From contig JAMLJA010000002.1 of assembly GCA_023953905.1 (NCBI GenBank), forward strand, positions 322,465 to 386,464: 64,000 nucleotides of DNA. The letters are read 5' to 3'. This document shows positions 51,773 to 61,461 of the stretch, in pieces. Position numbers and translations under genes: made by a program. The stretch comes from Rhizobiaceae bacterium (lineage in GTDB: Bacteria > Pseudomonadota > Alphaproteobacteria > Rhizobiales > Rhizobiaceae). The stretch's first letter is position 1. The number at the start of each line of letters is the position of its first letter. Below the pieces are notes generated by a model. It was not told the origin of the DNA. It worked only from the letters and a program-made list of their open reading frames with translations, and searched no databases.

Positions 51773-52036
51773 TTACGCCCGGGCGACACTTTCGGCGTCG
51801 ACCCGCGCGAGCGAGCGCTCTTGCAATTCACCTTGTACAGCCCATTGCAGGGCCACGATCTCCTCCCGGATCGCTGCGTCGCCAAGATCGGCGGCGCGAA
51901 GTTCAGCAACGATCTGCTTGACGCGCGAGCGCCATAGCAGGTTCGCTGCTTCACCATTCAAGGTTTCAAGATCATCCGCAAAGGAGCGGACAAGGTGAAC
52001 GCGCGAACGCAACGGAAAAGGAATCACTTCAATCAT
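51773..52036 (-). CDS. DUF6074-like small protein
   Basis: An 87-residue protein starting MIEVIPFPLRSRVHLVRSFA and continuing with Trp/Arg-rich helices (LLWRSRVKQIVAELRAADL, then EIVALQWAVQGELQER). The V-I-x-F-P start and the W-x-x-x-V helix match the rhizobial DUF6074 family of unknown function. The start is uncertain, since ATG 52057 is also in frame and neither has a clear ribosome site. It converges on purK. Confidence 0.6.
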   Translation of the reverse strand: MIEVIPFPLRSRVHLVRSFADDLETLNGEAANLLWRSRVKQIVAELRAADLGDAAIREEIVALQWAVQGELQERSLARVDAESVARA

Positions 52037-52214
52037 GACAGCACCGTCGCCTGTCATGGTTGACAGTTGATGAACGCAACCGCCACTCACATCTTTCGGA
52101 GGGAAATTTGTTGCCTGAGGGCGATCGTTTCGGAAGACGAGATTCCCTCCGCGGAAGCTGTCATATGGTTGACACGCCCCGCCCCCCTCGTTTAAGAGCC
52201 AGCCATCTTTGTCG

Positions 52215-52258
52215 GGCGCGTCTTGGGGCGCGCCTTTTCAGTTCGGCCCGTACGGGCC
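52215..52258 (+). promoter_or_regulatory. Two adjacent hairpins in the rpmJ leader region
   Basis: GGCGCG (52215-52220) and CGCGCC (52229-52234) form a stem followed by TTTT, a possible attenuator. Directly after it GGCCCGTACGGGCC (52245-52258) is a perfect 14-base palindrome. The ribosomal protein start is at 52278. Together they could control L36 expression or end an upstream transcript. Confidence 0.5.
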
Positions 52259-52277
52259 AAATCCGACGGGCAAGACC

Positions 52278-52403
52278 ATGAAGATCAAGAATTCACTGAA
52301 GGCCTTGAAGGCCCGCCACCGCGACAACCGCATGGTTCGCCGCAAAGGCCGTATCTACATCATCAACAAGACTGCTCCGCGCTTCAAGGCGCGCCAGGGC
52401 TAA
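52278..52403 (+). CDS. rpmJ: 50S ribosomal protein L36, zinc-free form
   Basis: A 41-residue basic protein, [20 protein letters not shown] then [21 protein letters not shown]. This is the type without the CxxC zinc ligands (no Cys or zinc-binding His set), the same class as E. coli YkgO. Bacteria use this form when zinc is scarce, but many rhizobia have it as their only L36. Two hairpins precede it. Confidence 0.93.
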   Translation: MKIKNSLKALKARHRDNRMVRRKGRIYIINKTAPRFKARQG

Positions 52404-52433
52404 TCGCCCAGCGCACTTCACGCGAATTTCAGT

Positions 52434-52461
52434 TTGACGTTCCGCTGCGCGGCAATACATT
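52434..52461 (+). promoter_or_regulatory. Sigma-70 type promoter before the TPR protein gene
   Basis: TTGACG (52434-52439), 16 bases, TACATT (52456-52461). The expected transcription start falls at about 52468, one base before the ATG at 52469, which implies a leaderless mRNA. No ribosome site is visible before that ATG, which agrees. Confidence 0.45.
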
Positions 52462-52468
52462 GTCGTGC

Positions 52469-53056
52469 ATGCGGAACGTTTTTGTCTTATGCGCTGCGGT
52501 TCTGATGTCGGGCGCACCTGCATTGGCTGCGGGAAGCACGCTTCCCGATGTCGAGAAGCCATCGGCCATCGACCCACAAGCCAAACTCGATAAACTCTTT
52601 GCGGAGCTGAAACGCGAACGCAACGAGAAAGCCGCAGAACGGATTTCCGCGCGGATCGGTGCGGTATGGGCGGAATCAGGCAGCGCCAATATCGACCTGA
52701 TGATGCAATGGGCCCAGAAGGCCGCGGCTCGTAAACAATTCGATGTCGCGCTCGATTTCCTCGATCAGGTGGTCACGATGAAGCCCGATTATGCAGAGGG
52801 TTGGAATCGCCGCGCGACGGTTCATTTCATGATGAACAATTTTGCGAAATCGATGGTCGACATCCAGCGCACGCTCGAGCTTGAGCCGCGTCACTTCGGA
52901 GCACTTGCTGGACTTGCCCAGATCATGAAGGGTCGCGGCAACAATGTGCTTGCACTTGATGCCTATGAGCGGGTTCTGGCGATTTATCCCATGATGCGTG
53001 GTGCGCAGGCGGAGGTCGCCACGCTCTCTGAAGACCTCGTTGGCGAAGGCATCTGA
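52469..53056 (+). CDS. Periplasmic TPR-repeat protein
   Basis: A 195-residue protein with a signal peptide (MRNVFVLCAAVLMSGAPALA) and three tetratricopeptide-like units: FDVALDFLDQVVTMKPDYAE, MMNNFAKSMVDIQRTLELEP and GNNVLALDAYERVLAIYPMM. TPR proteins mediate protein contacts, and no partner is evident. The leader is very short and the start may be leaderless. It stands between rpmJ and a hydrolase gene. Confidence 0.8.
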   Translation: MRNVFVLCAAVLMSGAPALAAGSTLPDVEKPSAIDPQAKLDKLFAELKRERNEKAAERISARIGAVWAESGSANIDLMMQWAQKAAARKQFDVALDFLDQVVTMKPDYAEGWNRRATVHFMMNNFAKSMVDIQRTLELEPRHFGALAGLAQIMKGRGNNVLALDAYERVLAIYPMMRGAQAEVATLSEDLVGEGI

Positions 53057-53169
53057 CGGCCTTGTCACTGAAACGACTCCGCTAAAGTCTCCCTTGACGT
53101 GAACCTTCCGCGCGCGCCCGGCGTACAAGCATGTGTAGGCATCGGGTTGACCACGGACGCGCGACCGCA

Positions 53170-54258
53170 ATGAACATTTTTGCTGCCATCGCAGCGATAT
53201 CCATCCTGGTCATCCTTGCTTTGCTCGGCTTCACGCGCGCGGGCATATGGTTTCTGGAGTCCAGAAATCCGCCAGTCGGCACTTTTGCCGACATTGACGG
53301 ATCGAGAATCCATTTCGTCCACATATCCGCCTTGCCGGACGCCGACTTGCCACCTGTCGTCTTCATTCATGGCGCCAGCGCCAATCTGAAGGACCAGATG
53401 GTGCCTCTCCGCCCCCTCCTTGAAGGCCGCGCCGAGCTGCTTTTCTGGGATCGCCCCGGCTATGGGTGGTCGTCGCGCGGGACTTCTGCCACTCAGACCC
53501 CGTTCGATCAGGCACGTGTCCTTTCCAGACTGATGGACGAGTTCGACATCAAGAGCGCCATCATTGTCGGGCATTCATTCGGCGGCGCGGTGGAGACGGC
53601 TTTCGCGCTCGCCTATCCCGAACGCGTTCGCGGCCTCGTTTTTCTCTCGCCGGCCACGCATCCCTGGCCCGGCGGCGCGACCTCCTGGTATTATGATTGG
53701 GCATCCGCGCCCTTACTTGGCCGTCTCTTTGTCGAAACCCTTACGCTCCCAGCTGGGCTCTGGCAGATAGCTGGCGCAACCGAATGTGTGTTTGCGCCAA
53801 ACCCGGTTGCGCAGAATTATCTGGAGAAGGCCTCCATTGAACTCGTGTTGCGCCCAGCAGCCTTTCAGGCCAACGCCCGCGACGTCAGCGGCCTGTACGA
53901 CTATGCGATCGCCGCTTCGCCGCGCTATGGCGAGATCAAATCCCCGACCGTCATCGTGACCGGCGATCGCGATACTGTGGTCGCCGAGACGATCCATAGC
54001 GGCGGCCTTGCCCGCGACATACCGGGTGCGGAACTCGTCTGGGTCCACAATATGGGTCACAAGCCCGAATGGGTGGCGCCGGAACTGGTGGTCGGAGCGA
54101 TTGGAAAGGTCGCCGGGCGCGCGGTCGATCTTTCTGCCATCGTCCAAACCTTGGAAAGCAGAATCTCGTCGGACGCATATGGCGCCAACTGCAAGGATGA
54201 GTGGGTCCCGCCAGACCGAACGGGAGAACATACCCGGCCCGGGCGCGAAACGGGTTAG
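53170..54258 (+). CDS. Membrane-anchored alpha/beta hydrolase
   Basis: A 362-residue serine hydrolase with an N-terminal hydrophobic segment (IFAAIAAISILVILALLGF) that should anchor it in the inner membrane. VVFIHGASANLKDQM gives the oxyanion loop, IIVGHSFGGAVETAFALAYP the nucleophile Ser, VTGDRDTVV the acid and NMGHKPEWVAPE the His. A hydrophilic tail of about 40 residues follows. The substrate is unknown. Start 53170 was chosen so that the protein begins at the membrane segment. Confidence 0.83.
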   Translation: MNIFAAIAAISILVILALLGFTRAGIWFLESRNPPVGTFADIDGSRIHFVHISALPDADLPPVVFIHGASANLKDQMVPLRPLLEGRAELLFWDRPGYGWSSRGTSATQTPFDQARVLSRLMDEFDIKSAIIVGHSFGGAVETAFALAYPERVRGLVFLSPATHPWPGGATSWYYDWASAPLLGRLFVETLTLPAGLWQIAGATECVFAPNPVAQNYLEKASIELVLRPAAFQANARDVSGLYDYAIAASPRYGEIKSPTVIVTGDRDTVVAETIHSGGLARDIPGAELVWVHNMGHKPEWVAPELVVGAIGKVAGRAVDLSAIVQTLESRISSDAYGANCKDEWVPPDRTGEHTRPGRETG

Positions 54259-54347
54259 GCTCGGCTGCACGCCAACCAGTTCTCTCTTGTACTATTGCCC
54301 GCCATCACCATTTTTAGGTTGAGGTTCCTTTGTGGGGGAGCAACGTG

Positions 54348-54680
54348 GTGAAGACGAGCCAGATTGATCAGGAAGCATATGTCCGCGGCGGATTCTGGCG
54401 GACTGCGAAGCGCGCCGCGCGTCACGTGCCGTTCATGCAGGACGTCGTTGCGGCCTATTTCTGCGCCATGGACAGGCAGACACCGTTGCGCGTGAAGGGC
54501 ATCATTCTGGCCGCCCTGGCCTATTTCGTCATGCCCGCCGACACCATTCCGGATTTCCTGTTCGGCGTTGGCTTCACCGATGATGCAGCTGTGCTGGCAG
54601 GCGCCATTTCGGCCATCGCGGCTCACCTGAAACCGGCCCATCGCGCTGCCGCTGCGGAAGCCCTGTCGGACCAGACTTGA
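54348..54680 (+). CDS. DUF1232/YkvA-like membrane protein
   Basis: A 110-residue protein with the DUF1232 core LRVKGIILAALAYFVMPADT followed by IPDFLFGVGFTDDAAVLAGA, which packs one or two membrane helices around a conserved P-x-D-x-IPD. Function is unknown. GTG at 54348 is preferred because GGGGGAG lies 7 bases before it; TTG 54330 and GTG 54345 are also in frame. Confidence 0.82.
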   Translation: MKTSQIDQEAYVRGGFWRTAKRAARHVPFMQDVVAAYFCAMDRQTPLRVKGIILAALAYFVMPADTIPDFLFGVGFTDDAAVLAGAISAIAAHLKPAHRAAAAEALSDQT

Positions 54681-54784
54681 TCACGCTTCTGTGAAATCGT
54701 GCGGGCAATTGCCGTGTTGCGCGGTTGTTGGCTTGAAGTCAAACTCTCGCCGTTTTCGTCGGCTGGAAAATAGTCAGGGACGAG

Positions 54785-54823
54785 CCTGCGCGCGGAGGCG
54801 TGCGCGGGCCTGTATTTTCAGGC
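54785..54823 (+). other. Tandem stem-loops in the DUF1232-ialB gap
   Basis: CCTGCGCGC (54785-54793) pairs with GTGCGCGGG (54800-54808) using G-U wobbles, and GCCTG (54808-54812) pairs with CAGGC (54819-54823). A TTTTCTTTT stretch follows near 54846. This could be the end of the DUF1232 transcript or a small structured RNA. It is weak on its own. Confidence 0.35.
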
Positions 54824-54959
54824 GGGGCGCCAAATCGTGGAAGCCTTTTCTTTTAGAGATCTTCATCGTTTGGTAACCCAGATTAATTCAAAGTGACGCG
54901 AACGGGCCGTCGCCGGCGGCTCCGTCCACGCGTCATTTTTCAAGGACAAGATCAACAAC

Positions 54960-55463
54960 ATGCGCGGATTGATTTCGACATTCACCGGCCTCCTGATGAT
55001 TGCTGTTGCCACGCCGGCGATGGCTCAGTCGGCCACGAAAATCGGCCAGCACAATGCCTGGGGCACCTACAGTTACACGCAGAGCGGCAGCAAGGTTTGC
55101 TATGTGCTTACCGTGCCGACAGACAAGAAGCCCGCAAGTCTCGATCACGGTGACATCTTCTTCTTCGTCAGTCAGAAGCCCGGCCAGAACGTGACGTACG
55201 AGCCGCAATTTATCGCATCCTACAATTTTCAGGACAATTCCAAGGTCACCGTCACCGTTGGCGACAAGAAATATTCGATGTTCACACGCGGCAAGTCCGC
55301 ATGGATGGAGAATGCAGCGCAGGAACCCGAACTGATTGCCGCCATGAAGTCCGGTAGTGACATGAAGGTCGATGCGAAGTCTGGCCGCGGCAACGACACG
55401 TCCTACGTCTTCTCGCTGAAGGGCATCACCGCGGCGCTCAGCTCGATCGCGAAGTGCAAATAG
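54960..55463 (+). CDS. Invasion-associated locus B (IalB) family protein
   Basis: A 167-residue secreted protein. A signal peptide ends at MAQS near residue 24. The mature domain has GTYSYTQSGSKVCYVLTVPT, IFFFVSQKPGQNVTYEPQFI and VTVGDKKYSMFTRGKSAWME, the IalB pattern, with two Cys residues far apart that may pair (one near the C-terminus, AKCK). Named for Bartonella, the family is widespread in free-living rhizobia where its role is unclear. Confidence 0.85.
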   Translation: MRGLISTFTGLLMIAVATPAMAQSATKIGQHNAWGTYSYTQSGSKVCYVLTVPTDKKPASLDHGDIFFFVSQKPGQNVTYEPQFIASYNFQDNSKVTVTVGDKKYSMFTRGKSAWMENAAQEPELIAAMKSGSDMKVDAKSGRGNDTSYVFSLKGITAALSSIAKCK

Positions 55464-55487
55464 CCGGTTCGGCAGCGAACTGAGCGA

Positions 55488-55799
55488 TCACCTGCCAAGG
55501 GCTGCGGCGCGCAAACCCTCTACCCAGAGCGGCGAGGACATCCAGCCCGCGATAGCGACAATCTGAATGATGATGATGGTGCGAAGGGTCGAGCGAAACG
55601 GCTCTTTGCGCGTCTTGTGACGCAGAAGTCTCTGTCCGGCGACCGCGCCCGCGCTGCCGCCCAGAAATGCCAGCCATAGCAATGTCGCTTCGGAAATGCG
55701 CCAGGCGCCAAGACGGGCAAGCCGCTTGTCGCGCCAGAACGCAAGGAACGAAACGGCATTGATTCCGACGAGTGCGAGCACGACATAGACGGCGTCCAT
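55488..55799 (-). CDS. DUF1294 small membrane protein
   Basis: A 103-residue inner-membrane protein. It has [20 protein letters not shown] near residue 24, then [20 protein letters not shown], the DUF1294 signature (RISE then RHKTRK), and two to three hydrophobic segments. Function is unknown. ATG 55799 fits the family start. It converges on ialB and diverges from rlmN. Confidence 0.85.
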   Translation of the reverse strand: MDAVYVVLALVGINAVSFLAFWRDKRLARLGAWRISEATLLWLAFLGGSAGAVAGQRLLRHKTRKEPFRSTLRTIIIIQIVAIAGWMSSPLWVEGLRAAALGR

Positions 55800-55919
55800 G
55801 CTTGCCAGTCTGCCGCGCAATTGCTGAAAAATTGGCAAAGCCCGGCAGCCGATACCGAGCGACGTGACGCGCTTGCCAGATCCGTGCTATTGGCCGGACC
55901 ACTCCAACCGAACGAAACC

Positions 55920-57155
55920 ATGGCACTTTCACTCGACCTCACCGCGCAAGAGACGCGCTCCGCCCTCGCCGCCCGCGCCAAGCAGGCCGAGAAGCCGTCG
56001 CTGATAGGCCTGTCACGCGCCGAGATGGCCGAAGCGCTTGTCGCTTCAGGCATTGTCCCGGAACGTCAGGCAAAGATGCGCGTCCAGCAATTGTGGCATT
56101 GGCTTTACGTGCGCGGCGTGTCCGATTTTTCCGAGATGTTCAACATCTCGAAGGATTTGCGGGCAGCCCTCGCCAGGCAGTTTACGGTAGCCCGGCCGGA
56201 GATCGTCGAGGAGCAGATTTCCAATGACGGCACGCGCAAATGGCTGTTCAGGTTCCCGCCACGCGGTGCCGGGCGGCCGGTCGAGATCGAAACCGTCTAC
56301 ATTCCCGAGGAAGGTCGGGGCACGCTGTGCATTTCAAGTCAGGTCGGCTGCACGCTCACCTGCTCGTTCTGCCACACAGGCACGCAAAAACTGGTTCGCA
56401 ATCTCACTGCCGAGGAAATCCTGGCGCAGCTTCTGACCGCGCGCGATCGGCTCGGCGACTTTCCCGACCGCAACACGCCCGACGGCGCTATCGTGCCCGC
56501 GGAGGGCCGCAAGGTGTCCAACATCGTGATGATGGGCATGGGCGAGCCGCTTTATAATTTCGAAGAAGTCAAGAAGGCGCTTCTTATCGCCTCGGACGGT
56601 GACGGCCTGTCGCTGTCCAAGAGGCGCATCACGCTGTCGACCTCGGGGGTTGTTCCGGAAATCGCGCGCACCGGAGAGGAGATCGGCGTCATGCTCGCCA
56701 TTTCCCTCCACGCCACCAATGACGATTTGCGCGACCTGTTGGTGCCCATCAACAAGAAGTATCCGCTCAAGGACCTGATCGCCGCCTGCCGAAACTATCC
56801 CGGCCTGTCGAACGCGCGCCGGATTACCTTCGAATATGTGATGCTCAAGGAGGTCAACGACAGCCTCGATGACGCCAAGGCGCTGGTCAAGCTGTTGAGG
56901 GGCATTCCCGCCAAGATCAACCTGATCCCGTTCAATCCCTGGCCTGGTACGAACTATCAGTGCTCGGACTGGGAGACGATCGAGAAGTTTGCCGACTTCA
57001 TCAACAATGCGGGCTATGCCTCACCGATCCGCACGCCGCGCGGTCGGGACATTCTTGCCGCCTGCGGTCAGCTCAAGTCGGAATCAGAGCGTATGAAGCG
57101 GACGGACCGTTTGGCGCTGGAAGCCATGATGATCGCCGGCCATGGCGAGGCATAG
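55920..57155 (+). CDS. rlmN: Dual-specificity 23S rRNA/tRNA adenine-C2 methyltransferase RlmN
   Basis: A 411-residue radical SAM enzyme that methylates A2503 of 23S rRNA and A37 of some tRNAs. CTLTCSFC at residues 144-151 gives the three cluster Cys (144, 148, 151). [11 protein letters not shown] and [10 protein letters not shown] follow, and Cys382 in ILAACGQL is the methyl-carrying Cys. Start 55920 was chosen over 55821 because the family begins near it. It converges on the LysE gene. Confidence 0.94.
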   Translation: MALSLDLTAQETRSALAARAKQAEKPSLIGLSRAEMAEALVASGIVPERQAKMRVQQLWHWLYVRGVSDFSEMFNISKDLRAALARQFTVARPEIVEEQISNDGTRKWLFRFPPRGAGRPVEIETVYIPEEGRGTLCISSQVGCTLTCSFCHTGTQKLVRNLTAEEILAQLLTARDRLGDFPDRNTPDGAIVPAEGRKVSNIVMMGMGEPLYNFEEVKKALLIASDGDGLSLSKRRITLSTSGVVPEIARTGEEIGVMLAISLHATNDDLRDLLVPINKKYPLKDLIAACRNYPGLSNARRITFEYVMLKEVNDSLDDAKALVKLLRGIPAKINLIPFNPWPGTNYQCSDWETIEKFADFINNAGYASPIRTPRGRDILAACGQLKSESERMKRTDRLALEAMMIAGHGEA

Positions 57156-57164
57156 GATCAGCGC

Positions 57165-57812
57165 TCACCTTGCCTGCGCCGTCAGGATTTTGAGCGCGAA
57201 CGCGGAAAACACACCCGCGAAAAGATAGTCGACGATGCGCGTGACCTTGGGACTTGCGCGCAACACTCCCGCAAACTTGTCCGCAGCAAGCACCATCGGT
57301 GTGGTGATAAACGTCGAGAGGACCACGAACAGCGCGCCGAGAAAGGCGAGCTTGCCCGGCGCGTATGGATCCCCCGCGGTCACGAATTGTGGAAGAAACG
57401 TCATGAAGAACAGGATGATCTTCGGGTTGAGCAGATTGATGCCGATACCCGTAAGGTAGTTCTGCAACAATGTGTGGCCCCGACCCTGGCGCTTCTCGGG
57501 CGCGAATGCCGAACCATGGCGAAGCGCCTGCCAGGCGAGCCAGACGAGATAGCCCGCGCCGACAATCTTCAGCGCCAGAAACGACGCGGGGGATGCAACG
57601 ATCAAGGCAGACAGCCCGAACACCACGAGCGAAGTGTGGATCAGGCAACCGGTCAGCGCGCCGAACATGCAGGCAAGGCCCGCTGCGCGCCCCTCCGAAA
57701 GCGCCCGACCGACAAACAGCGTCATGTCCGGTCCCGGCGTGATCGCAATAATGAAGATCGCGACCGAGAACTGAAGGATCGTGGCGAGGCTTGGCAGAAA
57801 GACGGACATCAT
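57165..57812 (-). CDS. LysE/RhtB-family amino-acid exporter
   Basis: A 215-residue inner-membrane protein with about six helices. IIAITPGPDMTLFVGRALSE near residue 23 is the LysE signature, and NLLNPKIILFFMTFLPQFV is the second conserved motif. It probably exports an amino acid or related metabolite. Start 57812 or 57809 (ATGATG) are equivalent. It converges on rlmN. Confidence 0.88.
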   Translation of the reverse strand: MMSVFLPSLATILQFSVAIFIIAITPGPDMTLFVGRALSEGRAAGLACMFGALTGCLIHTSLVVFGLSALIVASPASFLALKIVGAGYLVWLAWQALRHGSAFAPEKRQGRGHTLLQNYLTGIGINLLNPKIILFFMTFLPQFVTAGDPYAPGKLAFLGALFVVLSTFITTPMVLAADKFAGVLRASPKVTRIVDYLFAGVFSAFALKILTAQAR

Positions 57813-57888
57813 GCTCGTTTTTTCCGCACGCTTTCTGGAGATTGGCAAGCCCTTCCACGCGAAGATAGATCTGCGTCGCCGAAAAAAC

Positions 57889-58782
57889 CTATTGGGCGGA
57901 TTTAGGCTTCTCGATCGTCTCGTCTTCCGCCATCATCCCGTCATCCACCGCCACATAGACGTCATCACGCCAGCTCCAGTGGATAGCCTCGACACCGTTC
58001 ACCATCGCAACGGTTACCAGCCCCGGCCAGCCGCTATCCATGCGCGCCTTGTCGATGTAAATTCTCGCCCCCTCAGAAGAGTAGATCTGTTGCCAGTCCC
58101 CCTCACCGCTCTCACGCCAGCCTGAAAGCGTGCATCCGGAACTGCCGTAATAATAGGTCGACCCACAAAGGGACCCGAACAGCAGTTTCCTGCCCTCATC
58201 CGTTTCGAATTGCGCGGCCGCGATGGAGGGCTGCTTTTTCGTTGCCTGACGAAAGAGTTCGATCTCCTCGCCGAAAAGATCGGTCGCAGCGTCAACTGAG
58301 GGCCCCTCTTCGAGAAGGGAAACCTCCTGATAAGCCGACATGTCTATCGGGCTACAGCGCGGAGTGATTGCCTCGATGACTTTCTTGGAACCGCGCAGAT
58401 TGAACGTTGCGACGAGCGGCGGTTCAGATGCTACACTCACGCGCATCCTCACGCCGGCCTTCAGAGGATTGAGCATTTCGGTCGGCACCAAGACGTGCAG
58501 GGATCCCGACTTCGCCTCAACCGGCAGCGTGAAACTCTGTCCTTCGACACCGATCTTCAGGGCATCCGGCGAGCCGACTTCGCCGTCAGTCCGAAACAGG
58601 AAGCCCCATTTCTGCTCCACGCAATACAGCGTGCCGCCCGAAATGCCCTTGGGCTCGACGGGCGTCGGCAGGATTGCGACAGCGCCGCCCGCAGCTTCTT
58701 CCCATCGATCAGCCGCAAGTGCCGTCGTCGCAGTGCCAGTCACGCAGGCAAGCACCATTGCAAGCCGCAAAGGCAGATCCAT
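57889..58782 (-). CDS. Secreted hypothetical protein
   Basis: A 297-residue protein with a signal peptide ([19 protein letters not shown]). The mature part is beta-rich with four Cys ([38 protein letters not shown]), likely disulfide-bonded in the periplasm. I do not recognise the family. An acidic tail ([12 protein letters not shown]) ends it. Start 58782 was chosen to place the signal peptide first. It is divergent from argG. Confidence 0.75.
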   Translation of the reverse strand: MDLPLRLAMVLACVTGTATTALAADRWEEAAGGAVAILPTPVEPKGISGGTLYCVEQKWGFLFRTDGEVGSPDALKIGVEGQSFTLPVEAKSGSLHVLVPTEMLNPLKAGVRMRVSVASEPPLVATFNLRGSKKVIEAITPRCSPIDMSAYQEVSLLEEGPSVDAATDLFGEEIELFRQATKKQPSIAAAQFETDEGRKLLFGSLCGSTYYYGSSGCTLSGWRESGEGDWQQIYSSEGARIYIDKARMDSGWPGLVTVAMVNGVEAIHWSWRDDVYVAVDDGMMAEDETIEKPKSAQ

Positions 58783-58932
58783 TCGTCTCACACAGTCCCC
58801 CGGTCGTTTTTCGTCTACGAGAATCAGCCGTCCCATTGGAACTGTGCGGCCCGCAAATGGCAAACAAATCGCTTCACATTCTCATTACCTTGCCTCAGCC
58901 GGTCTTTCCTGCTTAGAGACCCATCGAATTGC

Positions 58933-58948
58933 GGGGATATGAATCCCC
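58933..58948 (+). other. Short hairpin in the argG leader
   Basis: GGGGAT, loop ATGA, ATCCCC. The 6-base stem ends 8 bases before the GGAG ribosome site of argG. It could affect leader stability, but nothing else supports a regulatory role. Confidence 0.35.
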
Positions 58949-58965
58949 AACTGTACGGAGAAATC

Positions 58966-60189
58966 ATGTCCAACTGGAAAGACGTGAAAAAGGTTGTGCT
59001 TGCCTATTCCGGCGGGCTGGACACCTCGATCATCCTGAAATGGCTTCAGACCGAACTCGGCGCTGAGGTCGTGACCTTCACGGCCGATCTCGGGCAGGGC
59101 GGCGAGTTGGAGCCGGCGCGAAAGAAGGCCGAACTGATGGGCATCAAGGACATTCGCGTCATGGATGTCCGTGAGGAATTCGTTCGTGACTTTGTCTTCC
59201 CGATGTTCCGCGCCAATGCCGAGTATGAAGGCCTTTATCTCCTCGGCACCTCGATCGCGCGACCGCTGATTTCCAAGCATCTCGTCGACATCGCTGCCGA
59301 AACAGGCGCGGACGCGATCGCCCATGGCGCAACCGGCAAGGGCAATGATCAGGTTCGCTTCGAGCTGTCGGCCTATGCCCTCAATCCTGATATCAAGGTG
59401 ATCGCGCCATGGCGCGACTGGTCGTTCAAGTCCCGCACCGACCTTCTGGATTTTGCCCGCGATCATCAGATCCCCGTCCCCAAGGACAAGCAGGGCGAAG
59501 CGCCGTTTTCGGTCGATGCGAACCTGCTGCACTCCTCTTCCGAGGGCAAGGTGCTGGAAGATCCGTGGCAGGAGCCGCCGGAATTCGTGCATCAGCGTAC
59601 CGTTTCGCCAATGGACGCGCCCGATGCCGTGACTGAAATCGAAATCGAGTTCCGCAAGGGCGACCCGATTGCAATCAACGGCAAGGAGATGTCGCCTGCA
59701 ACACTTCTCGCGGCGCTGAACGATCTTGGACGAGACAACGGAATCGGCCGTCTCGATCTCGTCGAGAACCGGTTCGTGGGCATGAAAAGCCGTGGCGTCT
59801 ACGAGACACCCGGCGGCACCATCCTGCTCTATGCTCATCGTGGCATCGAATCGATCACGCTCGACCGTGGTGCAGCCCATCTCAAGGATGAGTTGATGCC
59901 GCGCTATGCGGAGCTGATCTACAACGGCTTCTGGTATTCGCCCGAGCGCGAGATGCTTCAGGCATTGATCGACAAGAGCCAGGAAGACGTTGAAGGCACC
60001 GTGCGTCTGAAGCTCTACAAGGGCAATGTCATCGTGACCGGCCGCAAGTCGAAGAAGTCGCTTTATTCGGACGCGCTCGTCACCTTCGAGGACGATCGCG
60101 GCGCCTATGATCAGAAGGATGCGGAGGGCTTCATCCGTCTCAACGGCCTGCGTCTGCGCACGCTCGCTGCGCGCAAACGCAATACCTGA
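58966..60189 (+). CDS. argG: Argininosuccinate synthase
   Basis: A 407-residue enzyme joining citrulline and aspartate with ATP in arginine synthesis. [17 protein letters not shown] near residue 12 binds ATP (PP-motif), [13 protein letters not shown] and [15 protein letters not shown] contact citrulline and aspartate. The length is that of the short type. TACGGAGAAATC precedes the ATG. The membrane hydrolase gene follows after 9 bases. Confidence 0.95.
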   Translation: MSNWKDVKKVVLAYSGGLDTSIILKWLQTELGAEVVTFTADLGQGGELEPARKKAELMGIKDIRVMDVREEFVRDFVFPMFRANAEYEGLYLLGTSIARPLISKHLVDIAAETGADAIAHGATGKGNDQVRFELSAYALNPDIKVIAPWRDWSFKSRTDLLDFARDHQIPVPKDKQGEAPFSVDANLLHSSSEGKVLEDPWQEPPEFVHQRTVSPMDAPDAVTEIEIEFRKGDPIAINGKEMSPATLLAALNDLGRDNGIGRLDLVENRFVGMKSRGVYETPGGTILLYAHRGIESITLDRGAAHLKDELMPRYAELIYNGFWYSPEREMLQALIDKSQEDVEGTVRLKLYKGNVIVTGRKSKKSLYSDALVTFEDDRGAYDQKDAEGFIRLNGLRLRTLAARKRNT

Positions 60190-60198
60190 TCGACAGCC

Positions 60199-61395
60199 TT
60201 GTCGCGACGCAGCCAAGATCACGCCGTTCGACGCCGGCTGGTTCTCGTGCTGCCCGGTTTCGAGCGGGTTTCACTGGAATCGCACTATCGACGATTCTGC
60301 CGGGAGGCCACCAAGTCCGCGCCGAGCTATGACGTGAGTTTCAGTTTCGGCGCGCCACAGGTCGAGGAGGGCGCGTGCAAGACATCCTCCTTCGAGATGA
60401 CCACACAAGGCAGTGCTTGGACAACTCATGCTGAGGTCGTTCTCTACGATCTCGCCTGCCTCAATGCCATGTATGACAGGCAGCCCATGCCCGTGCGGCT
60501 TCTGCGCGGGTTCGGAGCGGTCCTTGATCTCCTGATCCACGGCACGGCGCTGCGCTACTTGCGGGACGGATGGCGTTTTTTCCTGTTCTTCCTGTTTCCC
60601 TTCTTCTTCGTCATGGCGATTGTCGTTCTGATGGCCCTCGCCATAGCGCCGGCAGCCCTTGAAGGCCCGTGGCACCTCGCCTGGAGCGTGCCATTGGCGC
60701 TGGCGGGTTTTGCATCTCTTTGCGTGTTCGCCAAGCGCATGCATGTGCCGCTGATGATGGATCTGTGGGCTCTCACAGTCGATGTTCCCAGAGGCCGGAA
60801 AGAGGATGTCCGCCGGATGCTGGCGGCGGTTGCGGATGACATCGCGACCCGCATCGCGGCGTCAAAGGTCGATGAGGTGATCGTCGTTGGCCATAGCTTT
60901 GGAGCCGTGCCCGCAGTCATGGCACTGGCGGATCCCCGCGTGACGAAAGTGGCACAGCAACATCCGGTCGGACTGCTGGCGGCCGGATCCTATCTTCTGG
61001 CCGTGGCGCACCATCCTGCCGCAAAGGCGTTGCGCGAAGCCACAAGGCGCGTCCTGAGAAGCCCGGTTACCTGGCTGGACGCTCAGTCCCATACCGACCC
61101 GATCAACTTCTTCCGCACCAATCCGGCAGACGCGTTGCGCGTCCATGTTGCCAAACGCCCCTCCATCGTCGAGGTCCGCTTCAAGCAGCAACTCGACCCG
61201 ACAAGCTACGCTCAGATTCGCGGCGACTTCTTCCGTACGCATCGGCAGTTCGTCTACGGAGTGGAAAGGCGCAGCCACTACTCTCTGTTTGGCATCATAG
61301 GCGGGCCAGAGCGTTTCACGGATGTCACGGCGCGCGGCGGCCTGTTACCGGACTGGACGCGGTTCAGGAGCCCTGAAACCGGAACGAGCGGATAG
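60199..61395 (+). CDS. Membrane protein with alpha/beta hydrolase signature
   Basis: A 398-residue protein that I cannot assign to a named family. VLVLPGFERVSLESHY near residue 15 and VDEVIVVGHSFGAVPAVMAL near residue 225 look like the oxyanion and nucleophile parts of a serine hydrolase. Two hydrophobic stretches (WRFFLFFLFPFFFVMAIVVL and a second near residue 160) lie between them. That inserted hairpin would tether the enzyme to the inner membrane. The frame opens with TTG at 60199 and no clear ribosome site, so the true start is uncertain; a GTG at 60247 is also in frame. It may be translated with argG. Confidence 0.7.
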   Translation: MSRRSQDHAVRRRLVLVLPGFERVSLESHYRRFCREATKSAPSYDVSFSFGAPQVEEGACKTSSFEMTTQGSAWTTHAEVVLYDLACLNAMYDRQPMPVRLLRGFGAVLDLLIHGTALRYLRDGWRFFLFFLFPFFFVMAIVVLMALAIAPAALEGPWHLAWSVPLALAGFASLCVFAKRMHVPLMMDLWALTVDVPRGRKEDVRRMLAAVADDIATRIAASKVDEVIVVGHSFGAVPAVMALADPRVTKVAQQHPVGLLAAGSYLLAVAHHPAAKALREATRRVLRSPVTWLDAQSHTDPINFFRTNPADALRVHVAKRPSIVEVRFKQQLDPTSYAQIRGDFFRTHRQFVYGVERRSHYSLFGIIGGPERFTDVTARGGLLPDWTRFRSPETGTSG

Positions 61396-61396
61396 C

Positions 61397-61426
61397 AAAA
61401 AAAGAACCCGGCACGGGGCCGGGTTC
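61397..61426 (-). terminator. Rho-independent terminator of the transglycosylase gene
   Basis: GAACCCGGC (61404-61412) and GCCGGGTTC (61418-61426) form a 9-pair stem. Read leftward it is followed by TTTTTTT (61403-61397). It lies between two convergent genes and can also stop the rightward transcript, though the T-run on that side is poor. Confidence 0.85.
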
Positions 61427-61461
61427 CATTCATTGTCTTTCAGGATCAATGACTGATCACG

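Noticed and set aside
58885..60222. 445-codon frame on the minus strand opposite argG
   Set aside because: argG is unmistakable and this frame shows only its antisense, with no family resemblance.
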